Shown in pieces: positions 37,850 to 49,421 of a stretch of 64,000 bases of DNA. Each line of letters begins with the position of its first letter. Position 1 is the first letter of the stretch. The position numbers and the translations under genes were made by a program. This stretch comes from Dillenia suffruticosa (Eukaryota > Streptophyta > Magnoliopsida > Dilleniales > Dilleniaceae). The notes under the pieces are model-generated. The model ran no database searches. It saw only the letters and a list, made by a program, of their open reading frames with translations, and was not told where the DNA came from. The stretch is from positions 20,168,608 to 20,232,607 of the forward strand of contig JAVTVX010000001.1 in NCBI GenBank assembly GCA_033439265.1, read 5' to 3'.

Positions 37850-37890
<41 letters not shown>
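37850..37890 (+). repeat. 41-base poly(A) tract
   Basis: An uninterrupted A run, probably the tail of an old retroinsertion or simple slippage. No source element is recognised immediately 5' of it. Confidence 0.9.
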
Positions 37891-37892
<2 letters not shown>

Positions 37893-38299
37893 CTTTTTCC
37901 TCATGAAAGACCAAGGAGGTTGGAAGAGAGAGTGGGGGCAAATCTCGGGCTTCGAGCCAGGAAACAAGGGACACCTAGTAAGAGTCACTCTCAGCCGTCC
38001 AATCATAATCGAAGCCGTCATCCATCTCCATCCCTCCGTCCGTATCTTTGACCATTCTTGCGGATTCGGCTTCACTGTTCCCCCTCCTTCCCATCCCCCC
38101 ATATTCCTAACAAATCTTCACCGTACATCTAACCTCGTACCATTTTTACTTTATGATGATCGGCGATTCAGGTCGACCTGTTCGACACGTACCACACTAG
38201 GACTACTCAGTCTTCCGATAGGAACACTATTGATCAATTTTTATGGAAAATTTTGAAATGTGTTCGGTGTAATGGATAAATACTCGATATAGGTATAAG

Positions 38300-38480
38300 A
38301 TTTTTTTTTTTTTATAAACATCAATATTTAATAATTATTGAATCGATTAAATTTAATTTAAATTGAGTTGAATTTTAAAAAAATAAAATTTTCTTTATAT
38401 ATAAAAATTGAATCCAAAATTCTATTTAAAAAAAAAATAGTATTTGATTACTGAATCAACTAAACGTTAATAATATAAAC
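38300..38480 (-). mobile_element. Degraded copy of the SINE-like family
   Basis: A T run on the plus strand is followed by ATCAATATTTAATAATT, GAATCGATTAAATTTAATT, GAATCCAAAATTCTATTT and GATTACTGAATCAACTAAAC. This is the same block order as at 26775-26975. Confidence 0.5.
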
Positions 38481-38985
38481 ATAATATAAACATTTGTATA
38501 TATTTGATGGATGTGATTAACATTTTTATTGAAATAATATCATGAAGATTAAATAAATTAAATTTTATATAATAGTTTATCTCAATATATTTTAATTTGA
38601 TTTAAAAATATATTCTAATCAATTAAAAATTACTTAAATTTTGAAAGATTTTGAATACTTTTATTATTCTATTTATTGATTTCTTAACTCATTTGATCAT
38701 ATGAGCAGTATTCTTTTAAGTTTTACTTATGTATAAAAACTCATTATATTAATTTTTTTTCATGACTTCTTGTAAGAATATAGTTTCAAAAAATTCTTAT
38801 CTTTTTTTTTTAATTCCATAAACCAATGTATTTATAGCTTTCATATATCGAAGATTAGTAAATGCCAAGAATAGTAAGTCTTTCTTTTTTTAAAATAAAT
38901 TTTTCATTTTTACAAGATCGTGAGTTTAAGCTATATATATATATATATAGGAAGATATCTTGTAACATAAAATAAACTAATTATT

Positions 38986-39150
38986 TTTTTAATATTATAC
39001 TGATCAATATTTAGAGTCATATTTCGATTAATTTGATCTGAATATTGTCAGATTCAATTTAAATGAGATTTTTTAATTAATTTTTTATATTCGTAAGTTT
39101 CGAATCCAATATTTGATTAAAAAATTTAATATCTTACCGATTGTCTATTA
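38986..39150 (-). mobile_element. SINE-like insertion with perfect 19-base target-site duplication
   Basis: ATAAAATAAACTAATTATT occurs at 38967-38985 and 39151-39169. Read on the minus strand: TTAATAGACAATCGGTAAGA (head), AATCAAATATTGGATTCGAA (B-box-like), an AT-rich body, AAATTAATCGAAATATGACT, AATATTGATCAGTATAAT and an A tail. It is collinear with the copy at 36212-36385. Confidence 0.87.
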
Positions 39151-40659
39151 ATAAAATAAACTAATTATTATTAGAATTCAAATCTCTTCTCTATTCCCGT
39201 AACTTTTATAATTTTTTTTTTCTCAAGGCGAAAAATGCTTGAAAACGTTATGGGTTTTTTTTTTTTTTTTTTTGGGAGGGGGGGATTTTTTCTACAGGAC
39301 AAAAACTATTTCCTTTTGTTAAGTAATTTACGTAGGAGGTACGGGGCATGGATCGATCGAGACATGGGATGGGATTTAGGGATTGGCATTACCACGTGGC
39401 AGTAGTGCCATGTCATACTAGAAGATGCTGTCTCATTAGTCTTTAATAGGTTTGGTGGGTCAGATGCGTAGGTTATGTGGCGAGCTCTGATTGGCTAGAA
39501 GTACTTCTCCATGATAAAGGAGGCCGGCGGAGAATCCCGTTGTTGCGTACCCATTGGTGGAGTTTCAATGTGCATGCTTTTCCGTTCATATCTACTCCAG
39601 ATTTTCACTCTATTTCCACAACAGTAAAATTTACTGTTAATTATTAATTTGTTTGGAAAATAAGAATTTGAAGAGAAAAATAATTAAATGATATTTTTAC
39701 TACGAAAATTAGTGATGTAATATGATTTTTTTTAAAATACTTAAATTTTATTTATAAAATTTTATATTTATTTATAAAATTTTATATTTTTTGTTAAAAT
39801 TTTTTATTTTAATCGAAAAATAGAGAAGAATGGGAAAAGGAAATATGTTTATTATAAACCATAAAATGTTACTCTTGAGATGATAGCTTATACCAATGTT
39901 TCATGTTTGTGTATGCACTTGTAGCTGTACCTGTTTGCTATGTAATAAACTGTCTTTTAAATCATTACAAAAAATATAGTCTTTCTCGATATTTATTTTC
40001 AAACTTTTTGATATTTTATAACCGTTGTTAAAGAATTAAGTAATGAAAGAGAAAAAAATATCAGATAAAATGTCGGGATTTCCGACATTTTTCTACATTG
40101 GCGTAACAAGAAATATGCATGATAATCACAAAAGAAACAGGAAAGGAGACGAAACTCGAACTGATGGGCAAAATTTGAGAGATGTTACGAAAATTGAAAT
40201 GCTTAGGTTCAAAATAGACTCATTTCTCAAGATCTAATGTAGCTTATTGAAATTAACATAGTTTTGCTGTATATTTTTCAAAGGCAATGCAAATCAATTT
40301 TAAGCAATCGTATTAGGGTTTTGAGAATAAGTTAAATCCCGATATAAGACGGGTAATCAAAGTATTCCCATCGGGTAGGGTAATAAGAAATCCGAATCAA
40401 AAGGTCTCTTGAAAGCATATTGGCCCCTAATATTTTTGCCAAATGCAACATTTGATTTTTAGGTTTATTGCATGCCAGGCGTAGAGGGTAAATGACAATT
40501 TCTTTTTAAATTTTTTTATAAAAATTTTGTATATAAAATTTTAAAAATTATTAACTCCGGTGTTATTTATCCTCTTTAATATTATAATTTTAAATATATA
40601 GTATATTTTATTTCAATATTTTGGGTTTTGTGTTGGTTGCATGGGCTATTTATCTTCCT

Positions 40660-40812
40660 TTTTTTTTTCTTTGATAAACCACATGTATTCTGGTTCGAGT
40701 CGGGTTGGGCCTTTAAGGGTTAAATTCTGTCGACATCTGTTTTCTATATTCACAAGATTTGAATTCAAAATTTAACTTAAAAAATATCGGTGTTAAGACA
40801 CCAGATGAAATA
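40660..40812 (-). mobile_element. Degraded copy of the SINE-like family
   Basis: A T run is followed by GGTTCGAGTCGGGTTGGGCC, TTAAGGGTTAAATTCTG, TCGACATCTGTTTTC and AAAAATATCGGTGTTAAG. The blocks match those of the 26775-26975 copy. Confidence 0.45.
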
Positions 40813-41267
40813 GGCGTAGGTTTATCTTTCTTTTTCTAGCATACCATATTAGAACCTTTTTTCCTGTAGTGTTTTGTTATTTAGTAATATTCTTTCGAGG
40901 ATTTTGAGAGAACTTTTGTTGTTTTATGGAAGAGAGCCACCTTACGTGCAATGGAGACATGCACGTTTATTAACGTTGGCCAACAGATGGCGGAAAGCCA
41001 ACTTGAGGAAAAAGGAGAATGGTCACTTTCACTCTCACCATGTCTCCAAGACCAAGAGTGACTCTTTTCCTAGCATGGATTAGGCAACTTGAAAAGGACC
41101 ATCTTTGGACTAAACCAACATCTAGTTTCTCTCTCTTCCTCTCTCTCACACAAGCAAGAGTTCATCTTTCTTCTTGAAGACTTATCTCGACTGTGAGAGA
41201 GATTTTGAAAATAAATTTGGGATGGAGATAAATTTTAAAATCTCTAATGCATAACCATTAGAAAAAG

Positions 41268-41272
<5 letters not shown>

Positions 41273-41349
<77 letters not shown>
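41273..41349 (+). repeat. (AT)n microsatellite
   Basis: About 38 AT units. It is self-complementary and expected to be unstable and polymorphic. Confidence 0.93.
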
Positions 41350-41353
<4 letters not shown>

Positions 41354-41506
41354 CTCTTAGATTTTTCCTGACAATGGGAGTCATATGGGTCAGATTGGAA
41401 TTTTGTACGTTCTTCAAAAAACATGGATTCACTTTTATCTAGTATTGAAGGTCTCTCGGAATTTAGGGAAAAAGATTGTCTTTCTTCGGACTTTGTGGAC
41501 TTTGAC

Positions 41507-41509
<3 letters not shown>

Positions 41510-41541
<32 letters not shown>

Positions 41542-41552
41542 AGAGAGAGAGA
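41510..41552 (+). repeat. Imperfect (GA)n microsatellite
   Basis: A GA tract with a few AAAG and GGG interruptions, in intergenic DNA. Confidence 0.85.
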
Positions 41553-42799
41553 ACAAATCCATCTATTTTAAGGAACTACACAACACAATTCTTTTGAAAA
41601 AAGAAAGAATAGTACCATATGGTCCTTGATCACCAACTTGCTCACATCTTTTTAGATGATGAAGCTTGACTATCTCTTCAAATGAAAAGTATTCAAAAAA
41701 ATGAAAACCTTCCTTAGAAAGGAACACACACATGCAGCCCAAAAATGAACCATCATTTCGTGCGCCACATAAAAATAAAAAATAAAAACAAATACGATCA
41801 TAGACAATACGAAAAAAAATATAAAAAAAAAATTATATAGAAATTAAGAATACTTTCATTTACTACCAACATTAGTACTCAATAACGGCTAGAAGGAACA
41901 ACATCTCCCAAAATTATCCAATCCACAACTCGATCAGGTGATATCCAAATTTGAAATGGGAAAAAAGATTTGCAATGCTTCAGAGAAAAGGATTCTTGTA
42001 TGCTTGGAGGGCTTATATAATAACCCATAAAACTTGAATATGGAGGCTTAGGTTTCTTATTTTCTTTCCAAAAGCAATCATGGGGGGAAATAGAGTATTT
42101 TAATGGGGAAAGATAGATGGGTTTATTCTTATTTTGTCTTTAAATTCAATAGTGGATTAGTCAAGGTTAAGGGTCATGAATCCTATGACCATGTCAATAG
42201 CTAAAAGAAAGTTAAAACATGTTGCAATATTTTAAGTCTTTTGTTTCTTTTGTTGTTACATGATGATTTGTACCATCCTTGTATATTTTTCTTATTTGGA
42301 AACAAGACAATGAAATGATAGTAACCAGGCAAAGCATTGTGGAGTTGGCAATTGGGAAAAACAAGAAGAGGTTGACCCAATTGAGTATGATTATAATTAT
42401 ATAATTAGGGTAATGCTGTTCTCAAGGCCATTTAGGCATGTGAGGGTTGATCAAACAGGATGAGACTAGAGGTTTTTGCTGTTTCAAGTGTAACTTTTAA
42501 ATGGGTTTCATATGCCCCCACTTCTTTTGTTTTGATTTGGGCAGTTCAATCCATCTTGCTTTGCAAGTGCCAAGTCTTCACACCCCCTTTGAACTTCGGG
42601 ATTGCCTTTTTGACTCTAGCCTTTTCCCTCTTCACTTTTGAGAGTCAGACAAAAGAGACCTCCCCTTCCCCCCTCCCTCTATGCCTTACTTATACTGATC
42701 ACTCAAAAATAAATTATTTAAGATGCATTTTATGTGCCCTATTTTAGTTTACCAACTTAAATTTATTGGTCTTTTCTATATAATGCTTATTTTGCTCAA

Positions 42800-42811
42800 A
42801 CATATTTTAGG

Positions 42812-42842
<31 letters not shown>

Positions 42843-43023
42843 TCCTTTTTTTTCTTTTTTTTATTATTATTGTTATTTTTTATTTCTACTTTTAGTGTAT
42901 TTCTTTATTTATTTTACTTATTATTTACTTATTTATTTATTTATTTTTAAATATTTTTAAATTTGTCTCTCAAATGACCGATCCCAAATTATTGAGTTTA
43001 AGACTCGATTTGTTGTTATTGTT
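42800..43023 (+). mobile_element. Short 5'-truncated RTE LINE (3' UTR only) with 19-base target-site duplication
   Basis: TAATGCTTATTTTGCTCAA at 42781-42799 and TAATGTTTATTTTGCTCAA at 43024-43042 flank it, with one mismatch. The insert is AT-rich (AT tract at about 42812-42838) and ends TTTGTCTCTCAAATGACC, then GATCCCAAATTATTGAG, AAGACTCGATTTG and TTGTTATTG. This is the same 3' end as the LINEs at 821-3035 and 29717-32589. It has no coding sequence. Confidence 0.87.
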
Positions 43024-43042
43024 TAATGTTTATTTTGCTCAA

Positions 43043-44980
43043 GAATACTGATCTCATAGGGTTAATTACATTGTTGGTTGTGTGTGTGTGTTGGTACCAT
43101 GGTTCGAACTTCGAACCCGAGATTTAAGTCCTATGGGGAACCATCACCATTGGGTCAAATGTTCTATGTTATAGGGTTATTACCTTGTCTCATATAACTG
43201 TTCAAAAGTTAGAATTATAATTCTAATTAAAGTTACTTTAATCAGAAAACGAGAAATTTTAATTTCTTACAAATAAATTCTCAATCCTATTCTGGAACAA
43301 ATTTGAAAACCAATGCTCATCAATAAAATTGACACTATGGTCAACTCCTAGGAACTGGATATCTTACTAGGAACATTGATCTTATGATCCAAAATTTAGG
43401 CCTACAAAAGACAGACAAGCAAACATAGCCAAAAATTTGACTTAAGGGGTCCCCTTGTGAATGGCCCATTTTGTCTCAAGAACTAAAAATGTAGGTTGCT
43501 TCAAGCCATTCCGGACGGGAGACAATAATATGCTTTAGTAGATTTTTTAATTGAAATTTCGGATTCAAAACTTAAAATTAAAAAAGATTACAATGGAATA
43601 GCCGCCCCCTAAATAGGATTTCGCAAACGTTTAAATCGAATTAATCAGAGTATGAATTTGGATATCGATGGTCTGGTACGCAAAAAAAATAATATATTTT
43701 ATCTCTTTTAGTTAATTTTCTTTTTAATTAGGTATATGATCTTAACCACTCCCTTTGACAATCATGAACCAGACAAAGAACTTGGGAGGGACTTGTTTCA
43801 TCACTTCTGCATAATATGCGGGGCAACACATGTGCTAATGGGACATGTGAAATATGAACAAGCACACCAACTCATATTAGAGTTTGTAAGAAATTCAATG
43901 TTTTTTGAGACTCTCTAGGAGGTTGTGGACAAAATTTTCATGACCCAATTTCCAATCCTTCTTCTTAATTCCAAGGATCCAATCCTACCCTTCAATCCTC
44001 TTTCTTTTCATTCACCAACCATTCAATCATTGATCATTTTGATTTTTGTTTTTCTTTCCAACATTCTTTCTTGGGTTCTCCTGGATTTAGGATCTCTTTA
44101 GTTATTCTTATGTAATCTTAGAAAGTGTCTTTGACTCTGTAGCAAAACAGGACATATATAACATGGTTAGCTTTGTAATAAAAAAAAAAAGGATGGTTTG
44201 GTGGTCATCCCTAAGACTATATTATCCTATATTAGCCCTTAACCTTCAAAACATCTACCAAACTCTCTCAAACTTTCAAAAAGTGCACTAAATTAATCTT
44301 GGTTTTGATACTCGTTATCCAAACGCCATTATTTACTCATGTGTAAAGTGACTTGTTAATTTAAAATTTGTCTATCAGTATTAGAACTGTATTAATTTAA
44401 AACTTCCTTATCAGTATTAAAATCGATTCAATATAACTTTTGAAAGTTTGAGATTGATTTCATAAACATTTTAAAGATTAAAAACTAATCCCAGAAAATA
44501 TGTATAGTAAATTTGAATTTTAAAAAAATTTTACATTTTTATAATTTTTAGATTTTAATTAAAATATTATAGATAAATAAAGATAAGTCGAAGGAATTTA
44601 GAAAATTTTAAGTGCAACCGAAATCTATTGTTATTCACTATGCCTAGAAAGGGATTGACATTGTATTGTAACTCTAGGAAATTTTTTGTGATGTTAAATT
44701 TATAATAGTAATTAAAGAAAAATTAAATTTACTAATTATTTTTCCTATGAAATAATATTTTATAGTTTAAACTAAAATTTTAATAATAAATACTTACTAA
44801 TGAGTCAATTGTTTGAATTATTTCATGGGCACATGTGTTGCGTGTTCCAGCTTCATATGATGTTTGTTCAAACCTTAATTAACTTGCCTCCTAGAAAAAC
44901 AAGAATTTACCCCCTCTTCTAAATCATTGTGAGGAGAGATCCCAGAGAGGAAAGCATTATCAAACCCTTTGAAAGGAGAA
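43043..44980. other. Intergenic, AT-rich, with one SINE remnant
   Basis: No gene is supported. A plus-strand copy of the SINE-like family lies at about 43532-43687. The rest is simple AT-rich sequence. Confidence 0.5.
43532..43687 (+). mobile_element. Copy of the SINE-like family, possible 8-base duplication
   Basis: The order is AATTTCGGATTCAAAACTT (B-box-like), an AT-rich body, TAAATCGAATTAATCAGAG, GGATATCGATGG and an A tail. AATAATAT at 43524-43531 and 43688-43695 may be the duplication, but eight bases of this composition could match by chance. Confidence 0.55.
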
Positions 44981-44994
44981 ACAATGTTGCCCTC

Positions 44995-45411
44995 TTTCTA
45001 AAAAGTCTTTCTAGTACTGGCAGCCATAGCAGTGCTTGCCGTGGCACGCTGTGAGGCATCATTGTGTGCGAAGTCCCGCTCTCTGAAGCTCTGAGAGTTT
45101 ATTGTTGCCAGCACGAGCTCGCCAACAGCAGCTGTTACCCAGGCCATCCAAGCGTCACTTAAGCAATTTTTGAAGGCCAAGTCAATAGCCACCCACACCA
45201 CAGCTGACAATCATTGGCGGCCTCTGCAGTTGCCACCAATGTTAACTGCAACGACGTTTTTGCCGAGCTCCAAAAGGAGAACCCTTTCGCCCGCTTGAGC
45301 CATAAGTTGCGAAAGTATGGAGACATTAACTTGGGATTGGTTGCTCAAATGAACGAAATATTAGATTCTGAGGGGGAGCGGTCTCTTGTTTTTTTGTTTA
45401 TGTTTTATTAA
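44995..45411 (+). other. GC-richer island, possible decayed coding fragment
   Basis: Base composition rises sharply against AT-rich flanks, and an open frame at 45214-45411 reads AASAVATNVNCNDVFAELQK and NPFARLSHKLRKYGDINLG before a TAA. It has no ATG, and no splice sites or domain could be assigned. The opposite strand is also open at 44998-45210. It could be a gene relic or a captured fragment. I do not recognise it. Confidence 0.3.
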
Positions 45412-45599
45412 AAAAGAAAAAAGAAAAAAAGAGAGAGAAAAAAAAGGGTTTATGGATCAAGAAAGGAAGAGCTGAAAGAGATTGTTCTCCTTTTTAAATT
45501 GGATACAATACTAATTCATAATTTGAAAGTTGTGAACAAATATATTTATACGATTGGAACAACATCGGTAGCTGCGTACCGGTACCTTTAAGTAAAATC

Positions 45600-45725
45600 C
45601 CGGATTCAAGTACAAAAAAATAGAATTACGAAAATTTTACGTTTTAGAAATTCAATAAGTCAAATTATATTTAATCGAATTCAATACTGTAATTTATCAA
45701 AAATATTTATTTGATTGCAAAATAA
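45600..45725 (+). mobile_element. Degraded copy of the SINE-like family
   Basis: CCCGGATTCAAGTAC (B-box-like) is followed by AAGTCAAATTATATTTAATC and GAATTCAATACTG, then an A-rich end. The similarity to the family is loose. Confidence 0.4.
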
Positions 45726-46468
45726 AACCACAGCGGCCCTCAATTTTTTTTTTTTTTGGTACCATGGTTAGAGCACCAATTCAACTTCTGAGATTTCGTC
45801 CCGACTAATCTGGATCGACCGCTTGCAATATGTTTCTCCATGCCATGTGCTGCATAAAGCTTTCCTCTTTTTTTTTTTTTTGGTAGTGAGCTTTCCTCTT
45901 ATTCCTGACATAAAGTTGCAGCATATATTTTCACCGGTTGCCGTAATATAAATATTAAAATTCTCCATTTTAATAGTTAATTTCTAAGATAAAAATATTA
46001 AATTATAGAAAATAGTAAAAAAGATTGATCCCACAAATTTTAAAATATCTCATGTTTTTAAAACTCAAACACGTTGATCTCTATAATCACCAACTATCAT
46101 ATTTTTTAGGAAAAAAATCACATAACTTTTTTTGAATATTTAGAATTATGAGACAAATATTCATAAATATATCGATTGAAATTCTTGAGAAAATTAGAAA
46201 GATCAAACATTTTCACTTAAAAACTGAGCATAGACAGACTATTAGAAGTTTGTTAACCAGAGGGAAGATTTAATGAACTCCTAGTCAGGATTTCTTTTTT
46301 CTTTTTTTTTTTTTTGGAAAAAGATCATAACTTTAGTAGCTAGGGAGCCTTCATTTTGGATTTGGTCTTTGACAACAAGTGGGAATCTTTGTTTTCACCC
46401 ACCATTTGAGTTAACTTATAAACTAAAAAGGAAAAAAAAAATGGGAAGAATAGGAAAAGGGAAAGCTA
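45726..46468. other. ERF gene distal upstream region
   Basis: T runs at 45746-45758 and 45870-45881, a short repeat shared with 36040-36112 (TCCCGACTAATCTGGATCGA at about 45798), then unremarkable AT-rich DNA up to the G-rich promoter element. Confidence 0.45.
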
Positions 46469-46502
46469 GGGGAGGGGGAGGGGGAGGGGGAGGGGGGGAG
46501 GG
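46469..46502 (+). promoter_or_regulatory. G-rich tract with quadruplex potential upstream of the ERF gene
   Basis: Six G runs of 3 to 7 bases are separated by single A residues, about 100 bases upstream of the TATA box. The pattern satisfies the usual G-quadruplex rule with one-base loops. A role in transcription is an inference. Confidence 0.6.
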
Positions 46503-46599
46503 AATAAAATAATAGGGATGAAAAAGCAAAGCTAGCGTTTCAAAGAATGACATATGCAAATGTCCTGTTTTTTCCCTTCCCTCCATGATCAACTCACCC

Positions 46600-46606
46600 T
46601 TTATAA
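46600..46606 (+). promoter_or_regulatory. TATA box of the PUCHI-like ERF gene
   Basis: TTTATAA lies in CCCTTTATAAGACC, 128 bases upstream of the chosen ATG. Its position shows that an upstream in-frame ATG at 46554 lies outside the transcript. Confidence 0.65.
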
Positions 46607-46733
46607 GACCCTGCAAGCCAAACACTTCCATACATACTGTCCCATTCAATATCACAAGAACAACTTCACTCTTCTCTCCTTTCCCACAACACACATTCAC
46701 TCACAAATCTCTTGTTCTCCAAACCTAGTAACG

Positions 46734-47693
46734 ATGTCAGCATCCAAATCCTCTGATAAGCCCTACAAGAGCTTTGAATCAAGCACATCTCAAACTGGCT
46801 TCTCGATCCTCCAGCGCAACACAACGTCACTTCAGTCCACAGAGAGAAGAGGGAGGCGCAAGCAGGCTGAGCCAGGGAGATTTTTGGGCGTAAGGCGAAG
46901 ACCGTGGGGCAGATATGCAGCAGAAATAAGAGACCCCACGACAAAGGAGAGGCATTGGCTTGGAACATTTGACACTGCACAAGAAGCTGCCCTTGCTTAT
47001 GACAGAGCTGCACTGTCCATGAAAGGCACGCAAGCAAGAACAAACTTCATTTACACTGACAACAACATTTTCACTCCTTTTCTCACTCCACCATCACAAT
47101 ATCTCACCACCACAACTCAGAACACTAAGCAACAAGAATTACAAGTCATTAATCAAAACATTTCATCAAACACTAACCATATTGTAAGCCAAAATGAGTC
47201 ACAAACACAGTCTGATAGCGACACTAGCACTCAAACCTCATACGGGTCACCACTAGACAGCAGTTTCTTGTTCTCTTCTGATGCCAATTCTGGCTACTTG
47301 GGCTGCATTGTTCCTCCAAATTGCTTGAAACCACCTTCATCAAACCCCATAAACACCAAGTTTGGGTCAGGCAGTCAAAATTCATATCCAGAAATCCAAT
47401 CACAGTTCAATAACAACAGTGAAGTGATTCCTAGCATGGGAGGTTTAAATACTTACGATCATGAAATCGGTCAAGGGTTTTGGGGTGGAGACCAAACATG
47501 GGAATTGAGTTCCTGTGAGCTTTCTGGGGTGGTCAATGTTAACAACAGTGCATCCATTGGAGAAGATGGATGCTCTTCTATGTATCCATATCCAATGCTT
47601 GTTGAGGATTCAAGTTACGGGTATGGAACTCATGCAGGTTCTTCAGCACAGAGTTTTGGTGACGGCTTTGACTTCGGTTACTCACTCTTTTGA
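46734..47693 (+). CDS. PUCHI: AP2/ERF transcription factor of the PUCHI/LEP subgroup (ERF VIIIb-like)
   Basis: This is a single-exon gene of 319 residues. A basic stretch ([13 protein letters not shown]) leads into one AP2/ERF domain at about residues 49-106, with [38 protein letters not shown] and [10 protein letters not shown]. The [20 protein letters not shown] form with short spacing is typical of the PUCHI, LEP and FZP/BD1 group, which controls lateral-root and floral-meristem patterning. The C-terminal part is Ser/Asn/Gln-rich, ending [13 protein letters not shown], a likely activation or interaction region. The protein would bind GCC-box-like DNA in the nucleus. The ATG at 46734 was chosen because a TATA box lies at 46600. 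Its neighbours (ObgC relic, CCCH gene) match those of Arabidopsis PUCHI (At5g18560), which supports orthology. The gene is intact. Confidence 0.9.
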   Translation: MSASKSSDKPYKSFESSTSQTGFSILQRNTTSLQSTERRGRRKQAEPGRFLGVRRRPWGRYAAEIRDPTTKERHWLGTFDTAQEAALAYDRAALSMKGTQARTNFIYTDNNIFTPFLTPPSQYLTTTTQNTKQQELQVINQNISSNTNHIVSQNESQTQSDSDTSTQTSYGSPLDSSFLFSSDANSGYLGCIVPPNCLKPPSSNPINTKFGSGSQNSYPEIQSQFNNNSEVIPSMGGLNTYDHEIGQGFWGGDQTWELSSCELSGVVNVNNSASIGEDGCSSMYPYPMLVEDSSYGYGTHAGSSAQSFGDGFDFGYSLF

Positions 47694-47780
47694 GTATGAT
47701 CATTGGTGTTCTTCCATGCAATTGATTTTCCTTTTTTTTTTTTTCCCTCTTGTTGGCCAACTTTTTGTAATTGCAGTCAG

Positions 47781-47820
<40 letters not shown>

Positions 47821-49421
47821 GAATGTCTATGGTGTTACAGTTTTTAATGAACTTCGTCTTGGGAAAAGCTCCATCTGACGAGTTTCAAAGTTAATCATAT
47901 AAGCTTTTGTTGATTGTTTATGTAAGTGCTTATCATTAAACATCCCTCTCTCTCAGATCTTACAAGTCAGTTTAAAAGGCTCATTTGATCCTTTCCTGTA
48001 GGCTCATTCTCTCTCTTTCTCTCACAGTTCTCTGTGCCATTCTGGATTATGCCAAAAGGAATATGGTATGGGCTCATACGCCTTTTTCCTTGGAGGTAAG
48101 GTGCAACCAAGATATTGGACAGCACAACATGAACATCCATGGTAAGGTAAGGCTAGGCACTCTTCATGTTGCTAGAGTCGCAAACACAATTCTAAAAGCA
48201 GCTTTAAGCTCTTCTGACCTGCTTACATTCCAAATGTACCAAAACGAACAATTGAAGGAAATCTTTTGCAAGATTTCACCCTTATTAGGCTCTCGGCAGA
48301 TCCGCAACATATTACTAGAGTTTTTGAGTCATTCAAATAATTATCTGATCCAAAACCATAAGTTACCTTTAATATAAGACACATGAAACCTGACAATCTG
48401 AACTTTTGACAATTTGTCCTTAATTATTCGCAACACAATCATAGTTCATTCTTGTTTCCAGTCATTTATTGTTGGTGACAAAATAGGCTGCAATCCAACA
48501 TGGCATCAAGCACTTGAGCACTATTTGCAGTAAAAAAAAAAAAGAAAAAAGGAATACTAGAGGGGAAAATAGAGTTCAATCTCATAAATGAATGGACATT
48601 ATAAAAAGATAAGTGTCCCAAAATGGACAGGCTAATGGTACAAATCCTCTTCCCAACTTGATAATATCATGTTCAAATTATTGTACAACAAAAAAAATAT
48701 TATAAAAAGAGAAGTAATTTTTTTTACAACGTCGTGGTTCTTCTTGTTTTCATATTCCAAAATAAGTTTGATCAAGAACCATGTTCAGTAATTTGATTTT
48801 TCACAACATTAACTATGTATGCTACTCCCAAATGAGGCAAGTCTTGCCTCCTTGGAGTCTCTGAAATACTCCCTTCACAGATAATCCGAGGACCAAAGAA
48901 AATGGGAACAAAAACACATTCAAGTTCCTTTCTGATCCGGTTGAATTGGAGGCTTGTTCCCAAACTGAAAAAGAAACGCGGAAGATTTCGACAAAGACAC
49001 ATAGCTGATCTAAAATGACAGGATAGAACTTCTTTGCTACGGAAACTATTTTGATGATAAATACACACAACAGACTCCGAAAAAATGGAGCTGGGTCCGT
49101 TTCTGCCGATCAAAGTGGGAATATTGTTCTTGAAGTTATTCAAACCAAGTTGAGAGGGACTACATGGGGTTCTTACGACTATCAAAGGTACTCCATGGCT
49201 TATTCAAGATGAAAAAAGATAGCCATATGAAGATTATATGAACACAGGATGACCAGAACTAACCTGTCCTAAGCTTGGGATCATGGAACCATGACACCCT
49301 TAGAATGAATCCTCCAGATTGAGGATTCGCAAAAAGGAAAAAGATAGAGCAAAAGAATTAAGGTGTTTATCCTCTATCAGGGATCATAAGAGATGATGTG
49401 GAACAGCTGCAATGCGCTGCT
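47694..49421. other. Region between the convergent ERF and CCCH genes
   Basis: It holds the ERF 3' UTR with a GA microsatellite at 47784-47818, then the 3' UTR of the CCCH gene on the other strand. Open frames at 47985-48377 (plus) and 48772-49185 (minus) have no recognised domain and are most simply UTR or chance. Confidence 0.5.
47784..47818 (+). repeat. (GA)n microsatellite in the ERF 3' region
   Basis: About 17 GA units lie some 90 bases after the ERF stop codon, probably within the 3' UTR. Confidence 0.9.

Larger units (their letters stand above)
36404..38966. other. Gene-poor AT-rich region
   Basis: A GC-richer island at 36415-36640 stands out from AT-rich flanks but carries no recognisable product. 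SINE-like remnants lie at about 37360-37500 (plus) and 38300-38480 (minus). A 41-base A run is at 37850-37890. The stretch 37900-38130 is GC-richer, with C-rich patches but no supported gene. Confidence 0.5.
39170..42780. other. Gene-poor region with microsatellites and a SINE remnant
   Basis: No gene is supported. Contents are a T run with G-rich sequence at 39256-39285, a SINE-like remnant at about 40660-40812, a long AT microsatellite at 41273-41349 and a GA tract at 41510-41552. The open frames over these repeats are not genes. Confidence 0.5.

Noticed and set aside
37903-38256. 117-codon plus-strand frame in a GC-richer patch
   Set aside because: No domain, splice or promoter signal supports it. 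Composition alone is not evidence of a gene.
41244-41562. Frames encoding YIYI or RERE repeats
   Set aside because: They are translations of the AT and GA microsatellites at 41273-41349 and 41510-41552.
46554-46733. In-frame upstream ATG extending the ERF protein by 60 residues
   Set aside because: The extension starts upstream of the TATA box at 46600 and has no similarity to the family, so the ATG at 46734 is preferred.
48772-49185. 137-codon minus-strand frame downstream of the CCCH stop
   Set aside because: It lies in the presumed 3' UTR of the CCCH gene, with no recognisable domain or conserved start.
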